A stretch of 64,000 nt of DNA, taken from contig NZ_LYMM01000106.1 of the NCBI RefSeq assembly GCF_002896965.1, positions 62,001 through 126,000 on the forward strand, written 5' to 3'. Positions within the stretch are counted from its first letter, which is position 1; every line of letters begins with the position of its first letter. The notes under the pieces were generated by a model. The model saw only the letters and a list, made by a program, of their open reading frames with translations, made no database searches and had not been told where the DNA came from. The stretch comes from Novosphingobium guangzhouense. GTDB taxonomy: Bacteria; Pseudomonadota; Alphaproteobacteria; Sphingomonadales; Sphingomonadaceae. A program made the position numbers and the translations under genes. Shown in pieces: positions 1-7,891 of this stretch.

Positions 1-1452
1 GCGTGGCGTTCCGGGCTGCTCGCGGGGGGATGTCTGATACTGTCGGCCGGCGCGCCTGCGCGGGCCGACACCCTGCGCGACGCGCTCGTTTCCGCCTATC
101 AGACCAACCCTACGCTTGAGGCCGCGCGCGCCCAGCAGCGCGCGACGGACGAAGGCGTGCCGATCGCGAAGGCTGCAGGACTTCCCAGCCTCACCACGAC
201 CGAAACTTACGTCAAGAACCTGAAGCAGAGCGAAAACTCGCTTACGGCGCCGTCCAAGATCTTCACGGCGGATGCACAGCTGGGCGTGCCCATCTATTCG
301 GGCGGCGCGGTCAAGAACCGCATCAAGGCCGCCAAGTTCCGCGTCGGCGCCGGGCAAGCCGATCTGCGCGCGACCGAAGCCTCCGTGTTCTCGCAGGTCG
401 TCGCGGCCTATATGGACGTGATCCGTACCGAAGCGATCGCCGGGCTAAACCGCAAGAACGTGGCCGTCCTGCAGACCAACCTCGATGCCACCAACGACCG
501 GTTCCAGATCGGCAACCTCACGCGCACCGACGTTGCGCAATCGCAGTCACGCCTGGCCACGGCGCAGAGCGATCTGCTGACGGCCGAAGCCAATCTTGCC
601 GCGGCGCGCGAAACCTACATCCGGTTCGTTGGCCATGCGCCCGAAGCGCTTGACGCGCCGCCGCCGCTGCCGAACCTTCCCGCCGATGCCAGCGAAGCGG
701 CGATGATCGCGCTCGATGCTAACCCGGACATCATCGCCGCGCGCGAACGCAGCAAGGCGGCGGACAAGGATATCGACGTCGCGGGCGCAAGCCGTCTGCC
801 CACGCTGCGGCTGTTCGGGCAGGGCACCTACAACAACTACTTCAACACGCTGGCGCGCGGCGCGGTGAACGCAAACATCGCGCAAAGCGATTCCTCGGCG
901 CAGGCCGGGGCGCAGCTGTCGATCCCGATCTTCCAGGGCGGCCTTCCCGCCGCGCAGCGCCGTCAGGCGACCGCCACGGCATCGGCCACGCTGGAACAGG
1001 AAATCGCGACCGAGCGTGACGTGATCGCGCAGGTCCGTTCCGCCTTCACGTCCTACACCGCGTCGAACGACCTGATCCGTTCCTCGCAAGTGGCAGTGGA
1101 CGCCGCCGCGCTCAGCCTTGAAGGCGTGCGCGCGGAAAACACGGTCGGCCGCCGCACCGTGCTGGATATCCTCGATGCGGAACGCGAACTGCTGAACGCG
1201 CAGGTGACTCTGGTGACGGCGCGGCGCAATGCCTACGTCGCCGGGTTCACCCTGCTGGCCGCGATGGGCAAGGCCGAAGCGCGCGATCTCAACCTTGATG
1301 GCGGGACGCTTTACGACCCCAACGTCAATTATGAACGGGTGCGCGGCAAGTTCTTCGACTGGGATGATGACGATGCGCCCGTGGCCCGTTCCACGCGCAC
1401 CGTTGACACGCCGGTGCAGGACGGCAAGATTCCCGCTTCGCAGGAGCCCTGA
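1..1452 (+). CDS. TolC-family outer membrane efflux protein (5' end missing)
   Basis: This is an outer membrane channel protein of the TolC/OEP family, which forms the exit duct of type I secretion and tripartite efflux systems. The reading frame is open from the first base of the window, so the start codon lies upstream. The first codons encode the end of a signal peptide (hydrophobic stretch ending APARA before DTLRDAL), followed by the family's typical start of the mature chain (SAYQTNPTLEAARA). Two OEP repeats follow, each with long alanine- and glutamine-rich helices, and the second ends near DILDAERELLNAQ. The last 60 residues are an acidic tail (WDDDDAP). A GTG at 157 could be misread as a start but would remove the signal peptide. 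No partner pump is adjacent; an RND pump lies 56 kb away. Confidence 0.9.
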   Translation, partial: AWRSGLLAGGCLILSAGAPARADTLRDALVSAYQTNPTLEAARAQQRATDEGVPIAKAAGLPSLTTTETYVKNLKQSENSLTAPSKIFTADAQLGVPIYSGGAVKNRIKAAKFRVGAGQADLRATEASVFSQVVAAYMDVIRTEAIAGLNRKNVAVLQTNLDATNDRFQIGNLTRTDVAQSQSRLATAQSDLLTAEANLAAARETYIRFVGHAPEALDAPPPLPNLPADASEAAMIALDANPDIIAARERSKAADKDIDVAGASRLPTLRLFGQGTYNNYFNTLARGAVNANIAQSDSSAQAGAQLSIPIFQGGLPAAQRRQATATASATLEQEIATERDVIAQVRSAFTSYTASNDLIRSSQVAVDAAALSLEGVRAENTVGRRTVLDILDAERELLNAQVTLVTARRNAYVAGFTLLAAMGKAEARDLNLDGGTLYDPNVNYERVRGKFFDWDDDDAPVARSTRTVDTPVQDGKIPASQEP

Positions 1453-1521
1453 TCCCGTTTAAGGATAAGGGCCTGAATGCGCTGAATATCGGATGCGCTG
1501 GATAACAGGGACTCGCGGCAG

Positions 1522-1968
1522 ATGCGTCAGAACGGTGAACCTTCGGTGGAGGAGATCCTCCAGTCGATCAAGCAGGTCATCGCGCGCGATTCCCGCCTCG
1601 AAACCCGCACCAGCCGGACGGAACGCCTGATGCGCGAACCGGAACCGACCTATACCGACGAGGATGAGGACGACATCCTCGAACTTCAGGAAGCGGCGCA
1701 AATTCCTGTGGCGGAAACCTCGGAGGATGCTCCGCTGATGCACGATCACGCCCGCGATTCGATGCGCGAATCGCTGGCGGCGCTGGCCATGCTGTCCGAA
1801 CCGGGCGCGCAGCCGCAGATCGTCCGCTCCGGCGAAACATCGCTCGAAGCGCTGACTCGCGAATTGCTGCGCCCCGCGCTGACGGAATGGCTGGACCGCA
1901 ACCTGCCCCCGATGGTGGAACGCCTCGTCGCCGCCGAAATCGCGCGGATCGTGGGCAAGAAGGGCTGA
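1522..1968 (+). CDS. PopZ-like DUF2497 family protein
   Basis: This 148-residue protein belongs to the DUF2497 family, which includes PopZ, the polar organising protein that tethers ParB-parS at the cell pole in Caulobacter. The two conserved ends are visible: an N-terminal helix (SVEEILQSIKQVIARD, residues 8-23) and a C-terminal region from about residue 115 (LRPALTEWLDRNLPP, then VERLVAAEIARI), which in PopZ drives oligomerisation. The middle is acidic and probably disordered (TDEDEDD), as in PopZ. The gene lies 69 bp after the tolC-family gene on the same strand. Family membership is clear; the polar role here is inferred from homology and from its closeness to oriC and parAB. Confidence 0.82.
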   Translation: MRQNGEPSVEEILQSIKQVIARDSRLETRTSRTERLMREPEPTYTDEDEDDILELQEAAQIPVAETSEDAPLMHDHARDSMRESLAALAMLSEPGAQPQIVRSGETSLEALTRELLRPALTEWLDRNLPPMVERLVAAEIARIVGKKG

Positions 1969-2023
1969 TCCATCGCCCGCGTGGGCTGGACCTTGCCCCC
2001 TGCGCTTCCTACTTTCAGCGGGT

Positions 2024-2455
2024 ATGCCAAAACCTGATCCCGCGCTGATCGACCCGGCGCGCTATCCCTTTTCCTGCCGCATCGAGCCGCGCTTCGGCGA
2101 TCTCGACGTCAACATGCACATCAACAATGTGGCGATGGCCGGATTCCTTGAGGACGGCCGCGTGCGCTTTCACCGCGCCAGCCGCTATCGCGACGGGCTG
2201 GGTGGCTTGTCGTCGATGATCGTCAGCCTTGCCATCGAATATCTGGGCGAAGGTCACTATCCCGATGCGCTGACCATCCACACCGCGATCGAGCATGTCG
2301 GGCGGACCAGCCACGGTCTTGTCCAGCTGATGACTCAGGACGACAGGATCGTCGCCTTCGCCCGCTCGACCATGGTGACGGTAGGGCCGGATGGCCCCGC
2401 GCCGATGCCCGCAACTTTTGCCCAACAGGCAGAACAATGGAAACTGCGCCCATGA
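2024..2455 (+). CDS. acyl-CoA thioesterase (4HBT hotdog fold)
   Basis: This 143-residue protein has the single hotdog domain of the 4HBT thioesterase family, which hydrolyses acyl-CoA or related thioesters in the cytoplasm. The family signature is near the N-terminus: FGDLDVNMHINNVAMAGF, where the aspartate and following residues line the active site. Length matches single-domain family members (130-150 residues). The substrate cannot be read from the sequence. The stop codon overlaps the start of the next gene (ATGA at 2452-2455), so the two are probably translated together. Confidence 0.8.
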   Translation: MPKPDPALIDPARYPFSCRIEPRFGDLDVNMHINNVAMAGFLEDGRVRFHRASRYRDGLGGLSSMIVSLAIEYLGEGHYPDALTIHTAIEHVGRTSHGLVQLMTQDDRIVAFARSTMVTVGPDGPAPMPATFAQQAEQWKLRP

Positions 2456-2820
2456 GCCACCACGCCATCGCCAAAGCCGAAGAAGCTTTCGCCAAGACCG
2501 GCAGCGACCTGATCCAGCGCCACATCTTCATCTGCGCCGAACCGCAGAAAGGCGAATGCTGCTCTCCCGAAAAGGGGCAGGCCGCGTGGAAATTCCTCAA
2601 GAAGCGGCTGAAACAGCTCGGACTCGACGGAAAAGGCGGAGTTGCGCGGACCAAGGCGGATTGCCTGCGCATCTGCCACGCCGGGCCGGTCGCGGTCGTC
2701 TGGCCCGATGGCGTCTGGTATCATTCCTGCAATGAAGACGTGCTGGAACAGATCATCCAGCGCCATCTCATCGGCGGCGAACCGGTGGAAGAATTCCGGC
2801 TTCACGCCCCGCGCGGATAA
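2452..2820 (+). CDS. thioredoxin-like [2Fe-2S] ferredoxin
   Basis: This is a 122-residue cytoplasmic [2Fe-2S] protein of the thioredoxin-like ferredoxin family, related to the NuoE fold. Four cysteines suited to bind the cluster are C28 (HIFICAEPQ), C36 or C37 (KGECC), C71 and C75 (DCLRIC). The fold ends with a typical WPDGVWYHSC strand. I chose the ATG at 2452, which overlaps the stop of the thioesterase gene; an in-frame ATG at 2437 would add five residues. Its electron partner is unknown, and the pairing with a thioesterase gives no clear pathway. Confidence 0.8.
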   Translation: MSHHAIAKAEEAFAKTGSDLIQRHIFICAEPQKGECCSPEKGQAAWKFLKKRLKQLGLDGKGGVARTKADCLRICHAGPVAVVWPDGVWYHSCNEDVLEQIIQRHLIGGEPVEEFRLHAPRG

Positions 2821-2826
2821 GCGCGC

Positions 2827-3123
2827 CTATTTGTAGGGATTATCGTCCTCAAGCGGGTCGACGATCGCCTCGTCGTGCCCCGTCCCGCTCGACAGGAAGG
2901 CAAGCCCCATCAGCGCCGATGCCAGCAGCATCGTAAAGCCAATCCCCAGCGCCGTCGCGATGTAGAAATGGATCGAGACCATCCCGTTCGACCGATAAAG
3001 CAGGATCACCGATCCGATCACCAGCCCCACCGTGATCGTCATCATCCAGCGCATGATGCGCAGATAGCGAGCCCAGGCATGGGCCGCCTTGTGCGGATCG
3101 TCGAGGGGAGAAGCCGGTATCAT
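2827..3123 (-). CDS. small two-helix membrane protein, hypothetical
   Basis: This 98-residue protein has two clear membrane segments (about residues 28-45 and 53-77) joined by a short loop. It starts with a soluble segment (DPHKAAHAWARYLRIMRW) and ends with an acidic tail (DPLEDDNPYK). I recognise no enzymatic motif. It converges on the ferredoxin gene, with stops 6 bp apart, and diverges from the CBS-domain gene. Similar short proteins are common in sphingomonads as far as I recall, but I assign no function. Confidence 0.65.
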   Translation of the reverse strand: MIPASPLDDPHKAAHAWARYLRIMRWMMTITVGLVIGSVILLYRSNGMVSIHFYIATALGIGFTMLLASALMGLAFLSSGTGHDEAIVDPLEDDNPYK

Positions 3124-3255
3124 CGCGCCCTATCTGGCCCTGATGACGCCGCATCGCAAGCATCACGTGACGAGCGGTGCGCGGCTGTGATACGCTGCGC
3201 TACGGGGGCAAACTGCGGGAACAGAGGCTCCTTTCAACCACAGGGAGAGCTGACG

Positions 3256-3681
3256 ATGACCATTGGTCGCATTATCGAAGGCCGCGACGCCGTGATCACC
3301 TGCGACGTCGCCATGTCCGTGCGCGATGCCGCCGCCATCCTTGCCGAACGCCGCATCGGCGCGGTGCCGGTGATGGAAAACGATGAAATCGCGGGAATCT
3401 TTTCCGAGCGCGACGTTATCTACAAACTCCGCGAGATCGGCCCCGCGGTGCTCGACATGCCGCTGGGCCACATCATGACCGCGCTTCCGGTGACGACCGA
3501 GCCGGAAACCTCGGTCATGGCCGCGCTGTCACTGATGACCCGCCGCCGCATCCGCCACCTGCCCGTCGTGAAGGACGGCCGGATGGTGGGATTCGTGTCG
3601 ATCGGTGACCTCGTGAAATACCGGATCGACAAGATCGAGAACGAAGCCGCCGCCATGCGCGATTATATACAGACGGCGTAA
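3256..3681 (+). CDS. CBS-domain protein (tandem CBS pair)
   Basis: This 141-residue protein is built from two CBS domains, roughly residues 5-60 and 70-130, a module that binds adenine nucleotides and usually acts as an energy sensor. Visible family features are AAAILAERRIGAVPVMEND with GIFSERDV in the first domain, and MTRRRIRHLPVVKDGRMVG with SIGDLVKYRI in the second. The start at 3256 is chosen because a purine-rich site (AGGGAG) lies about 10 bases upstream and the CBS alignment begins there; the open frame upstream is not conserved-looking. There is no partner domain, so the regulated target is unknown. Confidence 0.85.
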   Translation: MTIGRIIEGRDAVITCDVAMSVRDAAAILAERRIGAVPVMENDEIAGIFSERDVIYKLREIGPAVLDMPLGHIMTALPVTTEPETSVMAALSLMTRRRIRHLPVVKDGRMVGFVSIGDLVKYRIDKIENEAAAMRDYIQTA

Positions 3682-3777
3682 GGGTTTCGACTGCCTCGAC
3701 CTGAGCGGGGAAGGGCTGCGCCGGCTCCGCTCACCCTGTAGCTTGTGGAAGGGTCGCGCCGCGCCTACATCGGGGCC

Positions 3778-4110
3778 ATGGAACAGCAGACCGTAACCCT
3801 CAGCCCATCGGCCGCCGCGCGCGTTGCCGCGATCGCGAGCAAGCAGGGCAAGCCCGCAATCCTGCGGCTTGCCGTCGAAGGCGGGGGCTGCTCGGGCTTC
3901 CAGTACAAGTTCGGTCTGGCCGACGCCCCCGAAGCGGACGACAGCGTCGCCGAGACGGACGGGGTGAAGCTCCTCGTAGACTCCGTCAGCCTCGATCTGG
4001 TGCAGGGCTGCGTGGTGGACTTCGTGGAATCGCTGGGCGGCGCCGCCTTCCGGGTGGAAAACCCGAATGCAGCGGCAGGCTGCGGCTGCGGGTCCAGCTT
4101 CTCGGTATGA
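3778..4110 (+). CDS. erpA: iron-sulfur cluster insertion protein ErpA
   Basis: This 110-residue A-type carrier protein receives an Fe-S cluster and delivers it to apoproteins. The three invariant cysteines are present: C38 in GGGCSGFQYKF, and C102 and C104 in the C-terminal GCGCG. The start at ATG 3778 gives the expected length; an in-frame start at 3745 would add 11 unlikely residues. The stop overlaps the start of the exonuclease gene (ATGA, 4107-4110). A-type carriers are difficult to tell apart by sequence, so IscA/SufA-like use remains possible, but no isc or suf operon is nearby. Confidence 0.85.
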   Translation: MEQQTVTLSPSAAARVAAIASKQGKPAILRLAVEGGGCSGFQYKFGLADAPEADDSVAETDGVKLLVDSVSLDLVQGCVVDFVESLGGAAFRVENPNAAAGCGCGSSFSV

Positions 4111-4883
4111 AGATCTCCACCTTCAACATCAACGGCGTGAAGGCGCGCCTGCCCCGTCTGCTCGAATGGCTGGAGGAAACCCGCCCCGCGGTCGCCTGCC
4201 TGCAGGAAATCAAGACGCAGGACGAAGGCTTCCCGATCGCAGAGTTCGAGAAGCTGGGCTACAAGGGCATCTGGCACGGCCAGAAGGGCTTCAACGGCGT
4301 TGCCATCCTGGCAGACGGCGAAATGCCCGTCGAAGTGCAGCGCGGCCTTGATGGAGAGCCCGAGGACGAACATTCGCGCTATCTTGAAGCGCAGGTCTTC
4401 GGGGTGCGGGTAGTGTGCATCTACCTGCCCAACGGCAACCCGGTGCCCGGCCCCAAGTTCGATTACAAGCTGCGCTGGATGGAACGCCTGCGCCGCCGCA
4501 TGGACGCGATCAAGGCAGAGGAAGTCCCTGCGATCGTCACCGGCGACTACAACGTCATCCCTACCGACCGCGATGTCTGGGCGCCCTCGGCAATGGCCGC
4601 AGACGCCCTGATGCAGCCGGAATCGCGCGACGCCTACTTCCGCCTGCTCGGAGACGGCTGGACCGACGCGCTGGCCACCCACAATCCGCGCGGCGGCGTG
4701 TGGACCTATTGGGACTATCAGGCCGGCGCCTGGCAGCGCGACCACGGTTTCCGCATCGACCACTCGCTGCTGTCGCCCGAACTGGCGGACCGGCTGGTGG
4801 CCTGCGGCGTCGACAAGGTTCATCGCGGGCGGGAAAAGGCCAGCGATCACGCGCCTGTGTGGGTAGAGCTGAAGGCGGCTTAA
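4107..4883 (+). CDS. xth: exodeoxyribonuclease III / AP endonuclease
   Basis: This 258-residue enzyme of the exonuclease III family cuts DNA at abasic sites in base excision repair. The catalytic motifs are intact: N7 in FNINGVK, E34 in LQEIKTQ (the metal ligand), GDYNV in the middle, and the terminal SDHAPVW with H248. The length fits the family. It is translationally coupled to erpA by an ATGA overlap. Downstream lies a pair of GC-rich palindromes before the convergent wall hydrolase gene. Confidence 0.93.
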   Translation: MKISTFNINGVKARLPRLLEWLEETRPAVACLQEIKTQDEGFPIAEFEKLGYKGIWHGQKGFNGVAILADGEMPVEVQRGLDGEPEDEHSRYLEAQVFGVRVVCIYLPNGNPVPGPKFDYKLRWMERLRRRMDAIKAEEVPAIVTGDYNVIPTDRDVWAPSAMAADALMQPESRDAYFRLLGDGWTDALATHNPRGGVWTYWDYQAGAWQRDHGFRIDHSLLSPELADRLVACGVDKVHRGREKASDHAPVWVELKAA

Positions 4884-4891
4884 GCGAAAAA

Positions 4892-5087
4892 GGAACCTGG
4901 GGCCATCGCCCCAGACCCCCTACTGTCGGCCTTGCGCGCGCAGCATGCCTGTGCGCGCATTCATGGCCGCAATTCAAATCCCTGCAGCGCTGTCATCTCA
5001 CACAAAATCGCCCCGCAGCGCAAAGGCGGCTGCAGGGCGTGACGACGGCAGTATAGGGTTCCGGGGCAATTGCCCCGGAACTTCCCC
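4892..5087. repeat. inverted pair of imperfect palindromes (REP-doublet-like)
   Basis: Two GC-rich palindromes face each other in the gap between two convergent genes. The left one (4892-4922) contains CTGGGGC-CATC-GCCCCAG. The right one holds a perfect 24-bp palindrome at 5058-5081 with the core CCGGGGCAATTGCCCCGG. Read on the opposite strand, the right unit resembles the left one, including a shared GGAA lead and a CCCTA end. This is the layout of a REP doublet or small non-autonomous element. Either hairpin may also end transcription from the flanking genes. Confidence 0.5.
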
Positions 5088-5094
5088 TAAACCT

Positions 5095-5721
5095 TCACCG
5101 ATAGAAGATGTGGTTGTCCACCTGAGCCAGCTTCGTCAGCTTGCTCCAGCGCGGCGAGACGCGCTTGGCGTGGAAGAACAGCGCACCCTTGGCCTTGCTC
5201 TTCCAGACGCCGTCCTCGGCGATCTGGGCGATGGCCACGGCTTCCTGCCAGCTGGCCGAGCTTTCGCGGACGGCGGGCATGGAGCGGCCGCGCACGAACG
5301 AGAACTGCGAGGGCTGGTACACCACGCCGCAGTAGCTGGTCGGGAACCGGCCGGACTTGGTGCGGTTGACGATCACGCGGCCAACGGCAAGCTGGCCTTC
5401 CAGCGATTCACCGCGCGCCTCGAAGTAGATCGCGCCGGCAAGGCAGCGCATATCGCGCGACATCGCATCCGGCGTCTCCTGCTGAGACACCAGCTGCTGA
5501 AGGGAATCCGCATCGGGGGTGTCGGTTTCCTCGGCCTCGGTCTCTGTGGCGGGAAGCGCCTGCACGACCGGTTCGGAAACGAACTGCGGGGCGGGTTTCG
5601 TTTCTACCAGCGTCGGAATGAAATCCGATGCGGCTGCGCCCGAACCCGAGGCGCCTAGAAGAGCGGTGAGAACCGTCGCGGCCAGCGCGATCGCGCTTGC
5701 CCACTCAACTTTCTTTCGCAT
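5095..5721 (-). CDS. cell wall hydrolase, SleB family
   Basis: This 208-residue exported protein has an N-terminal hydrophobic signal (about residues 8-30), a proline- and acid-rich linker to about residue 85, and a C-terminal SleB/Hydrolase_2 domain. The domain shows the family pattern GAIYFEARGE, VGRVIVNR, SYCGVVYQPSQFSF and ALFFHAKRVSP. Family members cleave peptidoglycan, first described for spore cortex lysis, but are common in non-spore-forming alphaproteobacteria, where they act in wall remodelling. The glutamate of EARGE is the likely catalytic residue. It is transcribed alone. Confidence 0.85.
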   Translation of the reverse strand: MRKKVEWASAIALAATVLTALLGASGSGAAASDFIPTLVETKPAPQFVSEPVVQALPATETEAEETDTPDADSLQQLVSQQETPDAMSRDMRCLAGAIYFEARGESLEGQLAVGRVIVNRTKSGRFPTSYCGVVYQPSQFSFVRGRSMPAVRESSASWQEAVAIAQIAEDGVWKSKAKGALFFHAKRVSPRWSKLTKLAQVDNHIFYR

Positions 5722-5920
5722 TCATACTTGGTCAAAGGCGGTGAACCGGTCCGACACAGGCTGGAACGGAATGCCAGGTTATGGCGTTCAGTATCCGTCG
5801 AGCCTGCCGACGATCCCCCGTCTGCGTGCTAGCAGGGCAACCGAAGTGCTGCCCACGCCGCTTTCGCGTCAGTGAAGGGGGCCTTTAGGCTGTGTGTCGG
5901 GTAAGTCAACCCGCACCAGA

Positions 5921-6247
5921 TCAGGGCAGGATGAAGCGTTCAGCCTCTGCGCCGTCGAGTTCGACGATCCATACATCGGGATCCTGACGCTTTCTTCGAT
6001 CCAGGTATTCCTGAAATTCGAAAGGGTTTTCAGGAGCCTGCATTCTGGAACATCGCCAGGGCCGGGTGCCGTCAAGTTCGGGCATTCGCTCATACAGGCG
6101 CACGTCTTTGCCGTTGTGCGATAGTACGACAAGAATCGTACCGGCGTCTTGTTCGCCCTTGGCCAGCACGGTTGCGAATCCCCCATCCGCATTTACGCGG
6201 CGGATCAGCCCGGCAACTTCAAGGTGAGCGGGAAGGCGGGAATCCAT
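5921..6247 (-). CDS. DUF1491 family protein
   Basis: This 108-residue protein matches the DUF1491 family, which is widespread in alphaproteobacteria and of unknown function. It starts MDSRLPAHLEVAGLIRRVN and contains FATVLAKGEQDAGTILVV and a terminal segment rich in aromatic and charged residues (DPDVWIVELDGA). I chose ATG 6247, which overlaps the stop of the upstream thioesterase gene, rather than longer in-frame starts. It is the last gene of the run hpf-ptsN-thioesterase-DUF1491. Confidence 0.75.
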   Translation of the reverse strand: MDSRLPAHLEVAGLIRRVNADGGFATVLAKGEQDAGTILVVLSHNGKDVRLYERMPELDGTRPWRCSRMQAPENPFEFQEYLDRRKRQDPDVWIVELDGAEAERFILP

Positions 6248-6729
6248 CAGCCCTGCGGCAGAGAATAGCCGGGGAGGCTGGACAGCGCGATGCGCGAACG
6301 CATGAACGTGCCGGTGCCGCGCCCGCACTCTTCACCATCTTCGTCCGTGAGCCAGGATTCCGCCACCATCACGCGACGACGGCCGCTTACCCAGCGCCCT
6401 TCGGCCACGATGCGCCCGCCCTTGATCGGCTTGGACAAGTGGAGGTTGAACGAGGTGGTCAGCAGGAAGCGATCCGTGACATGCGTATTGGCGGCGTAGA
6501 AGGCGGCATCGTCCAGCATCTTGAAATAGATGGTGCCATGCGCCGCGCCGGCTGCATGAAAGCAGTCCGGTTCGACCATGAAAGTGATGCGCGAATGCCC
6601 GTCCCCGACGATTTCCAGCTTGGAGCGGAACATCTGATTGATCGGGGCCGAGGCGTACAACCCCTCCAGCGCGCGCCAGTGAAGCCCTGCGCCGCCCTGG
6701 AAACCTTCGCCGGTGTCTTCAGGCGGCAT
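6247..6729 (-). CDS. PaaI-family thioesterase (hotdog fold)
   Basis: This 160-residue hotdog protein resembles the PaaI/YdiI thioesterase group. The family signature is the segment AAGAAHGTIYFKMLDDAAFYAA, in which the HG and the acidic residue belong to the active site, followed by TSFNLHLSKPIKGG. It overlaps ptsN at its 5' end by 11 bp and DUF1491 at its 3' end by an ATGA. The natural substrate is not evident; such enzymes often clear stalled or unwanted acyl-CoA. Confidence 0.8.
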   Translation of the reverse strand: MPPEDTGEGFQGGAGLHWRALEGLYASAPINQMFRSKLEIVGDGHSRITFMVEPDCFHAAGAAHGTIYFKMLDDAAFYAANTHVTDRFLLTTSFNLHLSKPIKGGRIVAEGRWVSGRRRVMVAESWLTDEDGEECGRGTGTFMRSRIALSSLPGYSLPQG

Positions 6730-7180
6730 CGCGGTCGATGACGTTGCTCAGCAGGCTGTAGAGCGCTTCGGTGCCAGGAGCGGCCAGCAGCGCTTCGTGC
6801 ATGCGTTCGTCGCGCATCATGCGCGAGATCGCCGCCAGCGCATGAAGGTGAGTGGCACCCGCACCTTCGGGAGAAAGCAGGCCGAACACGAGATCGATCG
6901 GCATGCCGTCTGCGGATTCGAATTCCACTGGCGATGCCAGACGCATGAAGACGGCGACGGGTCGCGTCAGTCCGGCCATGCGCGCATGGGGTATCGCGAT
7001 GCGTCGGCCGAAACCGGTGCTGCCCAGTTGCTCACGCTCCGTCACGCGCGCCAGCACGGCCTGATGGTCAAGACCATAGACTTTGGCGAACTGACCCGCG
7101 AGGCGGTCAAGGATGATGTCCTTGCTGTCTGCGTCGAGCGTGATGACCGCCTCTGGCGACAGCGAAAAAAGCCCACTCAT
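6719..7180 (-). CDS. ptsN: nitrogen-related PTS IIA protein PtsN (EIIA-Ntr)
   Basis: This 153-residue cytoplasmic protein has the EIIA-Ntr fold and would be phosphorylated on H65 (GRRIAIPHARM) by the PTSNtr phosphorelay. In other proteobacteria it links nitrogen and carbon status to potassium transport and stress responses. The flanking motifs (VTEREQLGSTGFG and PIDLVFGLLSPEGAGATHLHALA) are typical. It lies downstream of hpf with a strong hairpin between them, so it may also have its own promoter. rpoN, a frequent neighbour of this pair, is not in the window. Confidence 0.92.
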   Translation of the reverse strand: MSGLFSLSPEAVITLDADSKDIILDRLAGQFAKVYGLDHQAVLARVTEREQLGSTGFGRRIAIPHARMAGLTRPVAVFMRLASPVEFESADGMPIDLVFGLLSPEGAGATHLHALAAISRMMRDERMHEALLAAPGTEALYSLLSNVIDRDAA

Positions 7181-7224
7181 TGTGTTTCTGATACTAGACC
7201 GGTTGCCAACATTGCATACTCCGA

Positions 7225-7249
7225 AACCCCCGGCGTGAAACCGGGGGTT
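7225..7249 (-). terminator. hairpin between hpf and ptsN
   Basis: A 9-bp perfect stem (AACCCCCGG / CCGGGGGTT) with a 7-base loop lies in the 113-bp gap after hpf. There is no long T tract, so it may reduce rather than stop readthrough into ptsN. Confidence 0.6.
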
Positions 7250-7293
7250 CGTTTCTTCCTCTCATTGCGATCAGAAGCTGTGCGCGAAAAGCG

Positions 7294-7866
7294 TCAGTGC
7301 GGTTCGACCCAGCCGATCGACCCGTCACCGCGGCGGTAGACCATATTATGCCGCCCGGTGCCAGCGTTTTTGAAGAAAAGCGCCGTGGTATTACGCAGGT
7401 CGAGCATCATGACTGCGTCGGAAACGGTGGCTTCGGGAATATCGACGCGGGTTTCGGCAATGACCACCGGAGCATCGGTTTCGACGTCATCGGTGTCGTT
7501 ATCGGCCACGTTCTCTTCGAAGATGGTGTAGGCCGCTTCTTCCGCCGCATTCGCATGGGCGGTCTGCTCGGAGCGGTCCTTGAGCCGGCGCTTGTAGCGG
7601 CGCAGCTGCTTGTCGATCTTTTCGGCCGCCTGATCGCAGGCGACATGCGCATCCTGCGCCATGCCGCTGCCCTTGAGCACAAGGTTCTGCATCACGTGCA
7701 TGATGATGTCGCACTTGAACGCCCCGGCCGGCGCTCGGCCGAAAGTGACGTGAGACGACAGCGCCCGGTTGAAATACTTCTCGATGATCGCCGTGAGCTT
7801 GTCGTTGGCGTGGACCTGCAGGGCCTCGCCGGTTTCGACCTGGTGACCAGAGACGCGAATATCCAT
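7294..7866 (-). CDS. hpf: ribosome hibernation promoting factor, long form
   Basis: This 190-residue protein has the N-terminal HPF/RaiA domain (MDIRVSGHQVETGEALQVH to about residue 105, with a basic helix QLRRYKRRLKD), an acidic linker (ADNDTDDVETD), and a C-terminal domain from about residue 135 (VMMLDLRNTTALFFKN). Long-form HPF joins two 70S ribosomes into inactive 100S dimers during slow growth. A strong ribosome binding site (AAGGAG) lies about 8 bases before the start. Its place before ptsN is conserved in proteobacteria. Confidence 0.92.
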   Translation of the reverse strand: MDIRVSGHQVETGEALQVHANDKLTAIIEKYFNRALSSHVTFGRAPAGAFKCDIIMHVMQNLVLKGSGMAQDAHVACDQAAEKIDKQLRRYKRRLKDRSEQTAHANAAEEAAYTIFEENVADNDTDDVETDAPVVIAETRVDIPEATVSDAVMMLDLRNTTALFFKNAGTGRHNMVYRRGDGSIGWVEPH

Positions 7867-7891
7867 GGGCGTTTCTCCTTAGACTTAGAGT

